From Bacteroidota bacterium (GTDB taxonomy: Bacteria; Bacteroidota; Bacteroidia; Bacteroidales; UBA10428), in NCBI GenBank assembly GCA_003252385.1, contig QKEH01000083.1, forward strand, positions 1-43,905: DNA of 43,905 nucleotides, given 5' to 3'. Under the pieces are notes generated by a model. The model saw only the letters and a list, made by a program, of their open reading frames with translations, searched no databases and was not told the DNA's origin. The position numbers and the translations under genes were made by a program. The number at the start of each line of letters is the position of its first letter. The first letter of the stretch is position 1. Below are positions 1-8,149 of this stretch, piece after piece.

Positions 1-1720
1 GGTTAGCCGCATACCTGTGGTTGTTGATATAGACCTCGGCACCAGTAATGGGGTTGGTGCCATCGCTTATATTGAAGGTAACCCGGTAGGTAACTTTAGC
101 CAGGTAAAAACGAACGATGGTGGTGGGAGCAGTTTGTATGGTTGCCAACAGGTAAGCATGACCGGCATCCTCATAGGCTGCAATACCGCCCAATGGATCG
201 GTGAAGCCAAAATCTGCAGGATTAATAACCCGCCCGGTAGGTTGTAAGCTATCCAGGCTGATCTCAATAATTTGCCTGGCCGGACTCCCTGCTATAGTTT
301 GAGCCGACCACAGCGAGGGGTGCGCACCGGACCATTTATCGTAAGCCAGTCCACCCTGGCTGGTTATGCCAATGGTATCGCCAGCGGGTACCCCCAGAGC
401 ATCAAACTGAATGATATCGTTGGCGGCATAGTTTCCGTAAAAAGTACTGCTGGACTCATCGTACGTTAAAGCCCAAACATCAACCGGAGCGGTTAATTCT
501 CCAATCTTTGAAAAGGATGCCAAATCCAATTCGTAAACGGTGGGGGTAACGCTTCCACCATAAAAATGGCCGTTGGTCGGATTGTAGGCCAGGTCGTAGA
601 TATTACCCACACCGGCTATGGTGGCTGTATTGGTCAACTCACCATCCATGGTGTAGCGGTAGAAGGTATTGCTGTTGTTGCAGGTATAGATGTGGGTTCC
701 ATCCGTCTCAACGGCAAACTGGTTATCTGTGGATGCATGCATGATCGAAATGGTATCCCCCAGCATGGGCAGTCGGACCACCACCTCTGCAGAATCGAGA
801 TCGTCCTCGGGTGCCTGATCGCCAGAGAGTGAGGCACGAGCAAATAAGCGGAAGGTATCGCTTACGGGAACCCAGGCCGGGAATTCGAACTCCCTCGGTG
901 TGTTGGCAGCCAGACTGGTAGAATTGGTAAGTGTTTCATCGTACCCGGCTGGTTCGGAATAAAGATTTACCGTAAAGCTGCCCAGTTGGTTAATTCCACT
1001 GTTTAAAATGGTAACCACGGGTCGAAGGGTATCACCGGTATAGATTAAAGATGGAATTTCAACGGAAGATACTGTCAGGTTATTATCTAAAGGCTCGTAC
1101 ACCAGCAAATCGTCAATGGCCCATCCGGAATAGCGAACTGTCCCATTGGTAAGACCCTGGTAAAAACGCACTCTGGCATTGGATACTCCTGCAGCCTCGG
1201 CAGAAATATCCACCCGGTGGAAAGTCCATTGCGTCTCCTGGAAGGATGTAGAACCATTAGCCCAAACGCTAACCCAGTTGGTACCATCGAATACCTCAAT
1301 GCCTATATGATCATAGGAACTGCTTTGGCAGCCGGAGAAACTCCAGAAATCCATAAAAATGGTGGTAAGCCCCGAGCAGTTAAAAACAGGGGAAGTGGCA
1401 TAACTGGCAGAGGCAATGCTATTGGCATAATCCGCACCTATGGCATACGCCAGAATCTTTGTGCCAGAATGAGCAGTAGCTGGTTCGGCGACCGCAGTTC
1501 CCCGAGTCCATAAAGTCCCCATTGTCCAACCGCTTCCAACTTCAAAATCATCGTTAAGGACAACAGTGCCCCTTTCAATGGCTGCTTTATCGACATTCAT
1601 GCCGTTATCCAAGACGACATCGAGATTTTTATCTGCCTTTGGGGCAGCATCCAATTTCTGTCCCCACATGAAACAGGGAATTGCCAGAGATAAGCATACT
1701 AAAGTTAATTTTTTCATCAT
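1..1720 (-). CDS. Large secreted multidomain protein (jelly-roll, CARDB-like and propeller-like regions), C-terminus cut off by window edge
   Basis: The frame stays open for 573 codons from the ATG at 1720 to the left edge without a stop. The N-terminus (MMKKLTLVCLSLAIPCFMWGQ minus its last residue fits a Sec signal peptide; cleavage is expected near residue 21; the second ATG at 1717 is an equally good start). About residues 53-210 resemble a MAM/choice-of-anchor-J jelly roll (NDDFEVGSGW near the start, SGWAIDDLLVYEP at the end). Residues 210-320 look like a CARDB-type Ig fold (SVEIPSLIYTGD). Residues 320-540 contain repeated Tyr/Asn-rich strands of the kind seen in beta-propellers (IYDLAYNPTNGHFYGGS). 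The last visible part (VTFNISDGTNPITGAEVYIN) begins a carboxypeptidase-regulatory-like domain. Such architecture is common in type IX secreted Bacteroidota proteins, but the C-terminal sorting domain, if present, lies outside the window. Function unknown; adhesion or matrix role is only a guess. Confidence 0.85.
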   Translation of the reverse strand, partial: MMKKLTLVCLSLAIPCFMWGQKLDAAPKADKNLDVVLDNGMNVDKAAIERGTVVLNDDFEVGSGWTMGTLWTRGTAVAEPATAHSGTKILAYAIGADYANSIASASYATSPVFNCSGLTTIFMDFWSFSGCQSSSYDHIGIEVFDGTNWVSVWANGSTSFQETQWTFHRVDISAEAAGVSNARVRFYQGLTNGTVRYSGWAIDDLLVYEPLDNNLTVSSVEIPSLIYTGDTLRPVVTILNSGINQLGSFTVNLYSEPAGYDETLTNSTSLAANTPREFEFPAWVPVSDTFRLFARASLSGDQAPEDDLDSAEVVVRLPMLGDTISIMHASTDNQFAVETDGTHIYTCNNSNTFYRYTMDGELTNTATIAGVGNIYDLAYNPTNGHFYGGSVTPTVYELDLASFSKIGELTAPVDVWALTYDESSSTFYGNYAANDIIQFDALGVPAGDTIGITSQGGLAYDKWSGAHPSLWSAQTIAGSPARQIIEISLDSLQPTGRVINPADFGFTDPLGGIAAYEDAGHAYLLATIQTAPTTIVRFYLAKVTYRVTFNISDGTNPITGAEVYINNHRYAAN

Positions 1721-2033
1721 TTGTTCAGGTTTATGAGACGGAGTCAGACTCCCTCCCGGGTTAAAGGTGATGGTAAAGCGTTGCTTTGTGTTCAACCTAA
1801 CAGCCGCTCCGGAAACTTAACTTTCAGGTTAAAGGTTACTTTAAGCCCACAAAATCAGTTAGTTTTCTGCCTGAAATTAAAAAGTGTTTTGTTGCCTTTC
1901 AAAAGAAGATATGAACAAGCCGGATCTAAACTATTGCCCGCTGCCAAGCCCATACCAGGTATTTCACACATTTTTCCGTTCATCGTACTCGCAACTGTTA
2001 AGACTTTTGTAACTTATTAAACTACAAGGAAAT
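1721..2033. other. Divergent intergenic region between the secreted-protein gene and sodB
   Basis: This 313-nt gap separates two divergently transcribed genes and should hold both promoters. I found no full TAnnTTTG/TTTG promoter pair on either strand. The nearest partial matches are a TGATTTTG on the minus strand and a TTTTG about 20 nt before the sodB start on the plus strand. The open frames crossing it have no recognisable protein character. Confidence 0.5.
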
Positions 2034-2590
2034 ATGGCATTTGAACTACCCACCCTACCGTATGCACAGGATGCTCTGGCTCCGGTACTGACTCAGAAAA
2101 CCCTGGAATTCCACTATGGAAAACACCATCAGGCTTATATTACCAACCTGAATAAGCTGATTGAGGGCACCAAATTCGAAGGCGCATCGCTGGAGGAAAT
2201 CATCAAAAATTCCAGTGGTGGTATTTTTAACAATGCGGCGCAAATATGGAACCACACCTTCTACTTTACCTCCTTCAAAGCAACGGCGCCTTGGCGGCAG
2301 CCATCAACGCAGCATTTGGTTCCTTTGATATTTTTAAGGAAGAATTTGCCAAAGCGGCCGCCACCCTGTTTGGATCAGGCTGGGCCTGGCTGATAAAGAA
2401 TGCAGCCGGTAATTTGGAAATTGTCCAGGAATCGAATGCAGGAACCCCCCTGACCAAAGGCCTCACGCCCATTCTAACCTGCGATGTGTGGGAACATGCC
2501 TATTACCTCGATTACCAGAACCGCCGCCCGGACTATATCAAAAGTTTCTGGGACATTCTGGATTGGCAAACAATTGGTGCCCGATTCTAA
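2034..2590 (+). pseudogene. sodB: Iron-type superoxide dismutase, split by a frameshift near 2271-2290
   Basis: Superoxide dismutase of the Fe/Mn family, which converts superoxide to oxygen and hydrogen peroxide in the cytoplasm. The first frame (from ATG 2034) carries the N-terminal half with metal ligands His27 (EFHYGKHH) and His74 (QIWNHTFYF); the Gln in NNAAQIWNH is the usual hallmark of the iron form. The second frame (+2), ending at 2590, carries GSGWAWLI and the [11 protein letters not shown] signature with the other Asp and His ligands. The halves do not join: after [10 protein letters not shown] the reading switches frame before [15 protein letters not shown]. Compared with the family (about 190-195 residues), roughly 16-19 nt appear to be missing in the loop that normally reads like PNGGGEPTG. 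Either a true inactivating deletion or an assembly error in this GGC-rich stretch. Confidence 0.85.
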
Positions 2591-2609
2591 CTCAGAGAAT
2601 GCTGCAAAA

Positions 2610-2652
2610 CCACAACGGCTGCCCGGGTAAGGCAGCCGTTGTGGCTTTTTTT
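2610..2652 (+). terminator. Strong intrinsic terminator after sodB, probably bidirectional
   Basis: A perfect 14-bp stem (CCACAACGGCTGCC at 2610-2623 with its complement at 2631-2644), a 7-nt loop and seven T residues at 2646-2652. On the minus strand the same stem is followed by TTTTGC, so it may also end the convergent polysaccharide operon whose last gene stops at 2700. Confidence 0.93.
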
Positions 2653-2699
2653 GGGGTATCCCATCATACGCCGGCTAACACTAATTTACGCTGAATTAG

Positions 2700-3077
2700 C
2701 TAAAGTCCCCGTTTCAGCCACGACACACGCATTAAAAATAGATAGACCCGGGGTATGAGCAGCGTGAGTCCCAACCCAACTCCCAACATATTGGCCAGCA
2801 TATCGTTGATATTAAAGCTGCGATAAGGAAGGAAATACTGGATACTTTCCAACAGCACAGCCACCCCCGCTCCCAGAAACAATAACGGAAGAACCCGCCG
2901 GTTCCATGCGGATACGGTTAAAAAGAGCCACGGAAGCAGCAATAGCACATGCAACAGGTAATCGAGGCGGATGCTAACCACAATGGTGGTATGGAGAGCG
3001 GTATTGGTAAAGCCATTCAGAGGAAGAACCACCAGCAGCAGTAAGACTAGAAGGTAGGTTTGGAGGAGGGGTTTCAT
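2700..3077 (-). CDS. VanZ-like family membrane protein
   Basis: A 125-residue hydrophobic protein with about four membrane segments. The motif ESIQYFLPYRSFNINDMLAN followed by MLGVGLG is the signature of the VanZ-like family (teicoplanin-resistance VanZ and related phosphatase-like membrane proteins); the biochemical role of most members is unknown. I chose the ATG at 3077 (MKPLLQTYLL); the longer frame starting at 3128 would overlap the previous gene and adds a non-hydrophobic tail. It lies 26 nt after the stop of the FemAB-like gene and is the last gene of the minus-strand polysaccharide cluster; VanZ-like genes are frequent passengers at the edges of such clusters. Confidence 0.85.
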   Translation of the reverse strand: MKPLLQTYLLVLLLLVVLPLNGFTNTALHTTIVVSIRLDYLLHVLLLLPWLFLTVSAWNRRVLPLLFLGAGVAVLLESIQYFLPYRSFNINDMLANMLGVGLGLTLLIPRVYLFLMRVSWLKRGL

Positions 3078-3103
3078 GGGGAGTTCTGGTGTTAAGACCG
3101 GAT

Positions 3104-4117
3104 TTAGGATTTCCGTAATTTCTGCCATGCCTGAAACAGAAAGCGAATCCCGGCATAGAGCATGGGGCGGTAATATTTGGTAAAGCGGCCATAGTTCACC
3201 AATTCGCCCCCAAATTTTAATTTGTAGTCGCGAACACCATATTTTACATCCGGCTTGCCTGCCCCGCCAAAGTCGAAAACCCGGAATCCGTTATTTTTCC
3301 CCCAGAGAAAAACCTCCCAGGGAATCAGGTCGTTAGGACACAGATGGTAAAAGGACTGATAGCTGCCGGCATAATAATCGTATATACCACGGTTATAGGT
3401 TAAAGCCAGCATAGCTCCTGCCAACTCGCCCTGGTAACTGGCCATAAACACGGTGAGGATTCCCTGCCCGGCCAGCTTCATAAAAAAATCTATACCGGGA
3501 AGTGGCAGACTCACCCGGCGGTATACTTCCTGCAAAATGGGATAAGCAGCAGCTACCGCCTCGGTGGAAGATGCCATGGAGAAATCCAACCCCGATTTTC
3601 GCGCCTTGCGAATTTCGTTTCTGCGCTTGGAGTGTACCTTCTTCCATAGAATTTCTTCCGTATCGGTTAAATCGACCAGAATGTTCAGATGTTCCTCGTA
3701 TCTATAGCCAAAGCGGCTAAAAACAGCAGCATTTTCAAGTACCGGAAACAAATTACGAAATTGAACAAAAATGCAGCGGCGGCCATAGTGCTGGTCAAAA
3801 GCATCCAGCAAAAGTTCCACCCCTTGGGGGTTATCATCCCGTACCAGAGGACCTCCCCGAATAATGGCTCTGGACGTAAGAAAGCCTGACAAACCCGAAA
3901 ACTGGCGTTCAATGACCCCGGTAAGCACTCCGGCAATGGCCAATTGCCTGTCGACCAGAAAAAGGGCAACCGGTTCGTAAGCCGGTATTTGCTGACAGGC
4001 CTCAAACATTTGCGATGTTTGAAACACGTTGGAATTCGGGTGCTTGCTTACAAACGCATCCCAATCGCCCCGGTCAACCGACGCAAAACCGCAGATTACC
4101 CGATAATCAGCCGACAT
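3104..4117 (-). CDS. FemAB/CelD-type GNAT acyltransferase
   Basis: A 337-residue cytoplasmic protein of the GNAT-like group that includes FemAB/FemX peptidoglycan aminoacyltransferases and CelD-type proteins (Pfam Acetyltransf_6 family). Family features visible: KRRNEIRKARKSGLDF in the middle, and a C-terminal half with YDYYAGSYQSFYHLCPND, FDFGGAGKPDVKYGVRDYKLKFGG and FTKYY, which matches the usual DFGG...FK..FGG pattern. These proteins transfer an acyl or aminoacyl group to an amine; in exopolysaccharide loci the substrate is generally unknown. The ATG at 4117 (MSADYRVICGF) overlaps the preceding stop by 11 nt and is preferred over the upstream ATG at 4153, which would overlap by 47 nt. Confidence 0.8.
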   Translation of the reverse strand: MSADYRVICGFASVDRGDWDAFVSKHPNSNVFQTSQMFEACQQIPAYEPVALFLVDRQLAIAGVLTGVIERQFSGLSGFLTSRAIIRGGPLVRDDNPQGVELLLDAFDQHYGRRCIFVQFRNLFPVLENAAVFSRFGYRYEEHLNILVDLTDTEEILWKKVHSKRRNEIRKARKSGLDFSMASSTEAVAAAYPILQEVYRRVSLPLPGIDFFMKLAGQGILTVFMASYQGELAGAMLALTYNRGIYDYYAGSYQSFYHLCPNDLIPWEVFLWGKNNGFRVFDFGGAGKPDVKYGVRDYKLKFGGELVNYGRFTKYYRPMLYAGIRFLFQAWQKLRKS

Positions 4118-5165
4118 ATTTTTTGATGGTATATGAGATAAAACGGGGAACATCTTCCATATCGTTCAACATGGTATTTTTACGTTGCAGCCATTCCAGG
4201 CGCAAATTTTCCCTATTCAGTAATTGGTTGATGCACGACAGCATCTCCGCGGTTTCATGAGGGTAGAAAGCGAAGGTGAGCTTATAGGTGTATTCCAGCT
4301 CGTTCAAATACGATATTTTATTCTTAAAGGTGTTACAACGTATGGAGGGGGTTCCCAGAACTGCAGCCTCGGAAGCCATAGTCTGGCTGTCGCCAATATA
4401 CATTTTGGCGTAGTACATTACACTGTGTACATCTATCGGATTAATATTAAGCTGGTAGGGTTTAAAATCGTCTTCCAGATTGCCTTCGGTGGTAATATAT
4501 ACCGTATGGGTTTTCTCAATGAGTTGAACCAGTTCCTTTCGAACACCCTCCGGGATACCGGAATGCACCCGGTCGTGATGCGCTTTAAAATCGTTGAACC
4601 GAATGATCACATATTGATCTTTTTCGAGTCCATAGCGCGACAGCACCAGCGGATCGGGCTGAAAATAATTGGGCGCCAGATAGGCCAACTCCTGATAGCC
4701 CGCATAGGTAAGGTGACGTTTACCGTAATTTTCGAATGCCAGACAGGCCGGGGTGATGATATACGATGCCAGAGGCACGGTCAGGTGCTTTATTAAAGGC
4801 TGAACTGCAGAATCGTCATCGTCGAAAAAAAACATTTTAACCCTGCGAAACCTTGCAGCGATGGCCAGTGCCGGCGACATACCCCAAACGGCTTTGACCC
4901 GGTGTTTCCGGATGAGTGCCATAAAACGGTAAATGTACACCAACTGACCTATGGCCTTATTGAATAAGCCGGAGTACTTTTTCCCGACTACCACGTACTT
5001 CATGTTCAATCCATCCAGCAAATCGGTAATTATGCCCGAAGACTGGCAGGTAATGAGTACCTCATCTTCGCCCACAAGCCGGATGACTTCCTTAAAAAAA
5101 TACACAAAATGCGGATGGGGAATCTCAATTAAATATTTCCGTCCAGGGAAGGATTTCTTTTCCAT
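4107..5165 (-). CDS. DUF354 protein, GT-B/UDP-GlcNAc 2-epimerase-like fold
   Basis: A 352-residue protein starting MEKKSFPGRKYLIEIPHPHFVYFF, with LVGEDEVLITCQSSG, a central FFFDDDDSAVQPL segment and a C-terminal MYIGDSQTMASEAAVLGTPSIRCNTF motif. This is the pattern of the DUF354 family, first noted in archaea, which resembles the GT-B fold of glycosyltransferases and non-hydrolysing UDP-GlcNAc 2-epimerases. The GDSQTMASEAAVLGTP stretch is the probable nucleotide-sugar binding region. Placed between a GT4 gene and the FemAB-like gene, it is best regarded as a candidate glycosyltransferase of the polysaccharide pathway. The enzymatic activity of the family is not settled. Confidence 0.75.
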   Translation of the reverse strand: MEKKSFPGRKYLIEIPHPHFVYFFKEVIRLVGEDEVLITCQSSGIITDLLDGLNMKYVVVGKKYSGLFNKAIGQLVYIYRFMALIRKHRVKAVWGMSPALAIAARFRRVKMFFFDDDDSAVQPLIKHLTVPLASYIITPACLAFENYGKRHLTYAGYQELAYLAPNYFQPDPLVLSRYGLEKDQYVIIRFNDFKAHHDRVHSGIPEGVRKELVQLIEKTHTVYITTEGNLEDDFKPYQLNINPIDVHSVMYYAKMYIGDSQTMASEAAVLGTPSIRCNTFKNKISYLNELEYTYKLTFAFYPHETAEMLSCINQLLNRENLRLEWLQRKNTMLNDMEDVPRFISYTIKKYVG

Positions 5166-5186
5166 TTCAGTTAATTGCTAAGAAGG

Positions 5187-6299
5187 TTAGAGACTCGAAT
5201 ACACCTTCAGGGTTCTATCGCCCATGAATTTATAACTCACCCAGTCGTTTTTTCCATGATAGTTCGGCCGGTTTGGCCGGGTAAGTGCATCCACCAAACC
5301 GCGGGCAAATGCCTTTTCATCGTATTCGCAAACGGAACACTGATCGAGATCCGACAAATATTCTTCCGCATCGCCCACCGCCAGGGTAACCACCGGAAGG
5401 TTGCAGGCCACCGCTTCGCGGATTACCGTTGGACTTCCCTCGTAAAACGAGGCCAGGCTGAGCACGTCGGCAGCGTTGTAGACCTGGGGAATCAGATTAT
5501 AGGGCAATTCACTCAAAAAGAGGATGTCCTCAAAATTTACTTCTTGGGCACAGCGAACCAGGTCGTCCTTCTGACTGCCATCGCCCACAACAACCAAAAG
5601 TAACCCGGGAACTTCCTGCTGTGCAAGAGCACAGGCCCGAATGATAAATTCAACGTTTTTGGGATATTCCAGCCTTCCAATGAAGGCCACTATTTTTCGT
5701 TCACCTGGCAACTGTAACACTTTCCGGGCATCAGCCCTGCCGGAAGGATAAAATAAGTGAGTGCTAATGCCAATGGGAATGGTTTCTATCCGGCAGCGAT
5801 GTATGCTGAAATGTTTCTCGAATGCCCGCTTAAAATTTTGGTTCACCACAATGGTGGCATCCACATGTTCCATAACCCATTTCAGCAAGTGGGTGTACAA
5901 CCAGGCTAACACTCGTCCTTTCCTCCGGCGCATCGATTCCGTTTTCGGATCGTGAATGGTGAGCAGTACTTTGGATTTTTTATGGAACAGGAGAAAGGGA
6001 AGAGCCAACTCGGCCCGTTGTGCATGAAGTAGGGTATCCTCGCTATCGGGAATGCGTTTATGATTTCTGAATACTCGAATGAGGTAATGAATGTTGGACA
6101 GACCGTGTTTCGCTACCGGCAGGTAGTTAAAATTCCACGGTGCCGGATTTTCATCGGTCTGAGGCACTGCTCCGCTTCCCACCAGCGTGGGCACTATTCC
6201 GTGCTCCCGCAAATACAGCGACAGGTTGTTGATGTAGGTCATGGCTCCTCCCGATGAATTCCGGCAGGGATTCTCGTTTTCAATAAAAAAAACATTCAT
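5187..6299 (-). CDS. Glycosyltransferase family 4 (GT-B)
   Basis: A 370-residue retaining glycosyltransferase of the GT4 type. The N-terminal domain shows NPCRNSSGGAMTYINNLSLYL (acceptor-side loop), LLTIHDPK and DATIVVNQNFKRAF. The C-terminal domain has IPIGISTHLFYPSG, IVAFIGRLEYPKNVEFIIRA and the EX7E pair in FYEGSPTVIREAVACNLPVV. Expected to add one sugar to the lipid-linked repeat unit at the inner membrane; donor and acceptor cannot be deduced. ATG at 6299 is preferred; a GTG two codons upstream overlaps the previous stop. It lies 5 nt after the divergent asparagine-synthase-like gene. Confidence 0.92.
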   Translation of the reverse strand: MNVFFIENENPCRNSSGGAMTYINNLSLYLREHGIVPTLVGSGAVPQTDENPAPWNFNYLPVAKHGLSNIHYLIRVFRNHKRIPDSEDTLLHAQRAELALPFLLFHKKSKVLLTIHDPKTESMRRRKGRVLAWLYTHLLKWVMEHVDATIVVNQNFKRAFEKHFSIHRCRIETIPIGISTHLFYPSGRADARKVLQLPGERKIVAFIGRLEYPKNVEFIIRACALAQQEVPGLLLVVVGDGSQKDDLVRCAQEVNFEDILFLSELPYNLIPQVYNAADVLSLASFYEGSPTVIREAVACNLPVVTLAVGDAEEYLSDLDQCSVCEYDEKAFARGLVDALTRPNRPNYHGKNDWVSYKFMGDRTLKVYSSL

Positions 6300-6304
6300 A
6301 GGCA

Positions 6305-8149
6305 CTACTTAAATCGATTCTCCAGCAAATCCATCCATTTCAGCACCGAAAAGTGCTTTCCAAATACATGTTCATCCTTCAGATGTTCGCCTGCTTCAAT
6401 GCGTTCGGCAAAATTTGAACGAAAGTAGGGGGAGTCCTTTCGAAGCAGCTCCAAATTGGCCTTGTACACCATGCTCCTCCATTTTTTGGTGTTGTAGGTG
6501 GGGTTTCCTCCCAGTGCTCTTTTTAATTTTTTGGTTATCACGTAACTGGCTCCGACCAGAGTCCAGCCCAGAGCCGATTTCATATACACAGGTTTGTACC
6601 CGCGGTCGGTGGGTATGTGATTCAACGCCGGGTTTAACCTCGCCAGGGCATCTACATAAAACATCTGGCCCTTACGGCGTTTTAACAAACTTTCGTTGAA
6701 AATATTGTTATAAACCCCGGCATATTCCGAAGCCAGTAAAGCCTCAATAAAATCCTGATCGAGAAAAGGCAGTTTATGATCCACAAAAAACCGATCGATC
6801 CGAAGGATTTCCATGAAAAATTTTCTCATGCCTTCGTGCATGTAGAAGTGGTATAGAGCCACCTCCCTGCTCATGGACTGGTTTTGCGATAAATACAGGG
6901 TTTGTATCGTATCCAGGGTTTCCTCCAATGCCTGGCGGGTAAACACTTCGGGCTTGTAAAAGGTGTTGGGCGAATTTTTCAGATCGGTAAAATAGTCCCT
7001 TATACTGTCCACCACCCTTCCGGACAGAAAGGCCTGAACGGTTCGGGAATTAATGGAAACCGAATCGGCCATTACATGCATGGGTTTAATAAACTCGCTT
7101 CCGTACATGCCGGTAATACAGCTCTTGGCATAGGGAGACAGGCTTCTGTGTGCATACAAATAGTTGCACCTCATGAAGGGAGCAAAGCCATCGGAAATGA
7201 GCAGAGCTTCTGTGGCAATGTCGAGGTATTCCTGCTCATAGTCGGTTTCCAATGGAACTATTTCGTGCCGCATACCCATTTTCCCGGCAATTTTACGGGC
7301 AATGGCTATTTCGGGGCTCGATAACATGCCGTAGGTGTAGGCAATGGCATGGGATCTTTCATCAGGCGTTAACGACGACAGGTTTAACCTGCAGTCGTAC
7401 CCCCCGGTAAGACCGAGCAGATACGGTTGATCCAGTTCCCATAAGCGGTTATTCTGCCTGAGTATTTCTGCCAGTTCATCTATGGTGTCCTTACGTTTGC
7501 GCGGTGGTTGTGCAAACAAACCGGGGTAGTTGTAGTACTGAGTGCGACTCACCCTGCCCTCCTTAATCCGCAGCCATTCGCCATATTGGGTCTGGCTGAT
7601 TTGTTCCACCAGGGTATTGTTCCCCAGTAGGGTATCAAAAAGGGAAACCTGCACCAATGCCGTGCAATTCACGGTTACTTTCTCCAAACTATTTATCATC
7701 AGGGTAGCATTGGATGAAAGGATTACACGGCTTCCGTTCAGGCTGTAATGAAACGGCCGGACCCCAAACGGACTGTTGATAATCTGTAATTCTTTGGAAA
7801 GCTTATCGACATACACCAATACAAAATTGCCTTTCACTTTACGGGTAAGATCCTGGTTCAGAATGAGCGGAACCAGTTCTGCCAGTGGAACACGAAGAGC
7901 CTCGGTACCGGGGCTTACAGGGTTCCGGTAGTACACTTTCCCGTAGCAGATTAACGTGGCATTGGGCGTCTCATGGAAACTATCGGCCAGCTCGGTGTCC
8001 GTAAAGGCATTCCGATACAAATACAAGGTATCGTTGGCCGTCACCTGTTCCCTGTTTCGGTACTTTTCGTAAAAAGGCAGACCCAAAAAGGGAAGTTCTT
8101 TCTTCCCTAAGCCACCTTCCGGTTGGTATTCAATATATAGGTCAATCAT
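6305..8149 (-). CDS. Divergent asparagine-synthase-like protein without glutaminase cysteine
   Basis: A 614-residue protein with the two-domain layout of class B asparagine synthetases. The N-terminal region (GKVYYRNP, KGNFVLVYVDKLSKELQIIN, SPFGVRPFHYSL) resembles the Ntn-amidotransferase domain, but it starts MIDLYIEY, so the nucleophilic Cys2 is absent and glutamine hydrolysis is not expected. The synthetase domain has LTGGYDCRL at about residues 248-256, a variant of the SGGxDS ATP-pyrophosphatase loop with Thr and Cys replacing Ser. Such proteins usually adenylate a carboxylate and form an amide or lactam with ammonia or another amine. It overlaps the CapA-like gene by 8 nt, so both are probably co-translated. 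A role in modifying a sugar acid or amino acid on the polymer is an inference. A second, canonical AsnB lies at 15052-16914. Confidence 0.82.
   Translation of the reverse strand: MIDLYIEYQPEGGLGKKELPFLGLPFYEKYRNREQVTANDTLYLYRNAFTDTELADSFHETPNATLICYGKVYYRNPVSPGTEALRVPLAELVPLILNQDLTRKVKGNFVLVYVDKLSKELQIINSPFGVRPFHYSLNGSRVILSSNATLMINSLEKVTVNCTALVQVSLFDTLLGNNTLVEQISQTQYGEWLRIKEGRVSRTQYYNYPGLFAQPPRKRKDTIDELAEILRQNNRLWELDQPYLLGLTGGYDCRLNLSSLTPDERSHAIAYTYGMLSSPEIAIARKIAGKMGMRHEIVPLETDYEQEYLDIATEALLISDGFAPFMRCNYLYAHRSLSPYAKSCITGMYGSEFIKPMHVMADSVSINSRTVQAFLSGRVVDSIRDYFTDLKNSPNTFYKPEVFTRQALEETLDTIQTLYLSQNQSMSREVALYHFYMHEGMRKFFMEILRIDRFFVDHKLPFLDQDFIEALLASEYAGVYNNIFNESLLKRRKGQMFYVDALARLNPALNHIPTDRGYKPVYMKSALGWTLVGASYVITKKLKRALGGNPTYNTKKWRSMVYKANLELLRKDSPYFRSNFAERIEAGEHLKDEHVFGKHFSVLKWMDLLENRFK

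Noticed and set aside
1721-2020. 99-codon plus-strand frame before sodB
   Set aside because: Arg/Lys/Ser-rich translation without family features in a divergent promoter region; likely chance.
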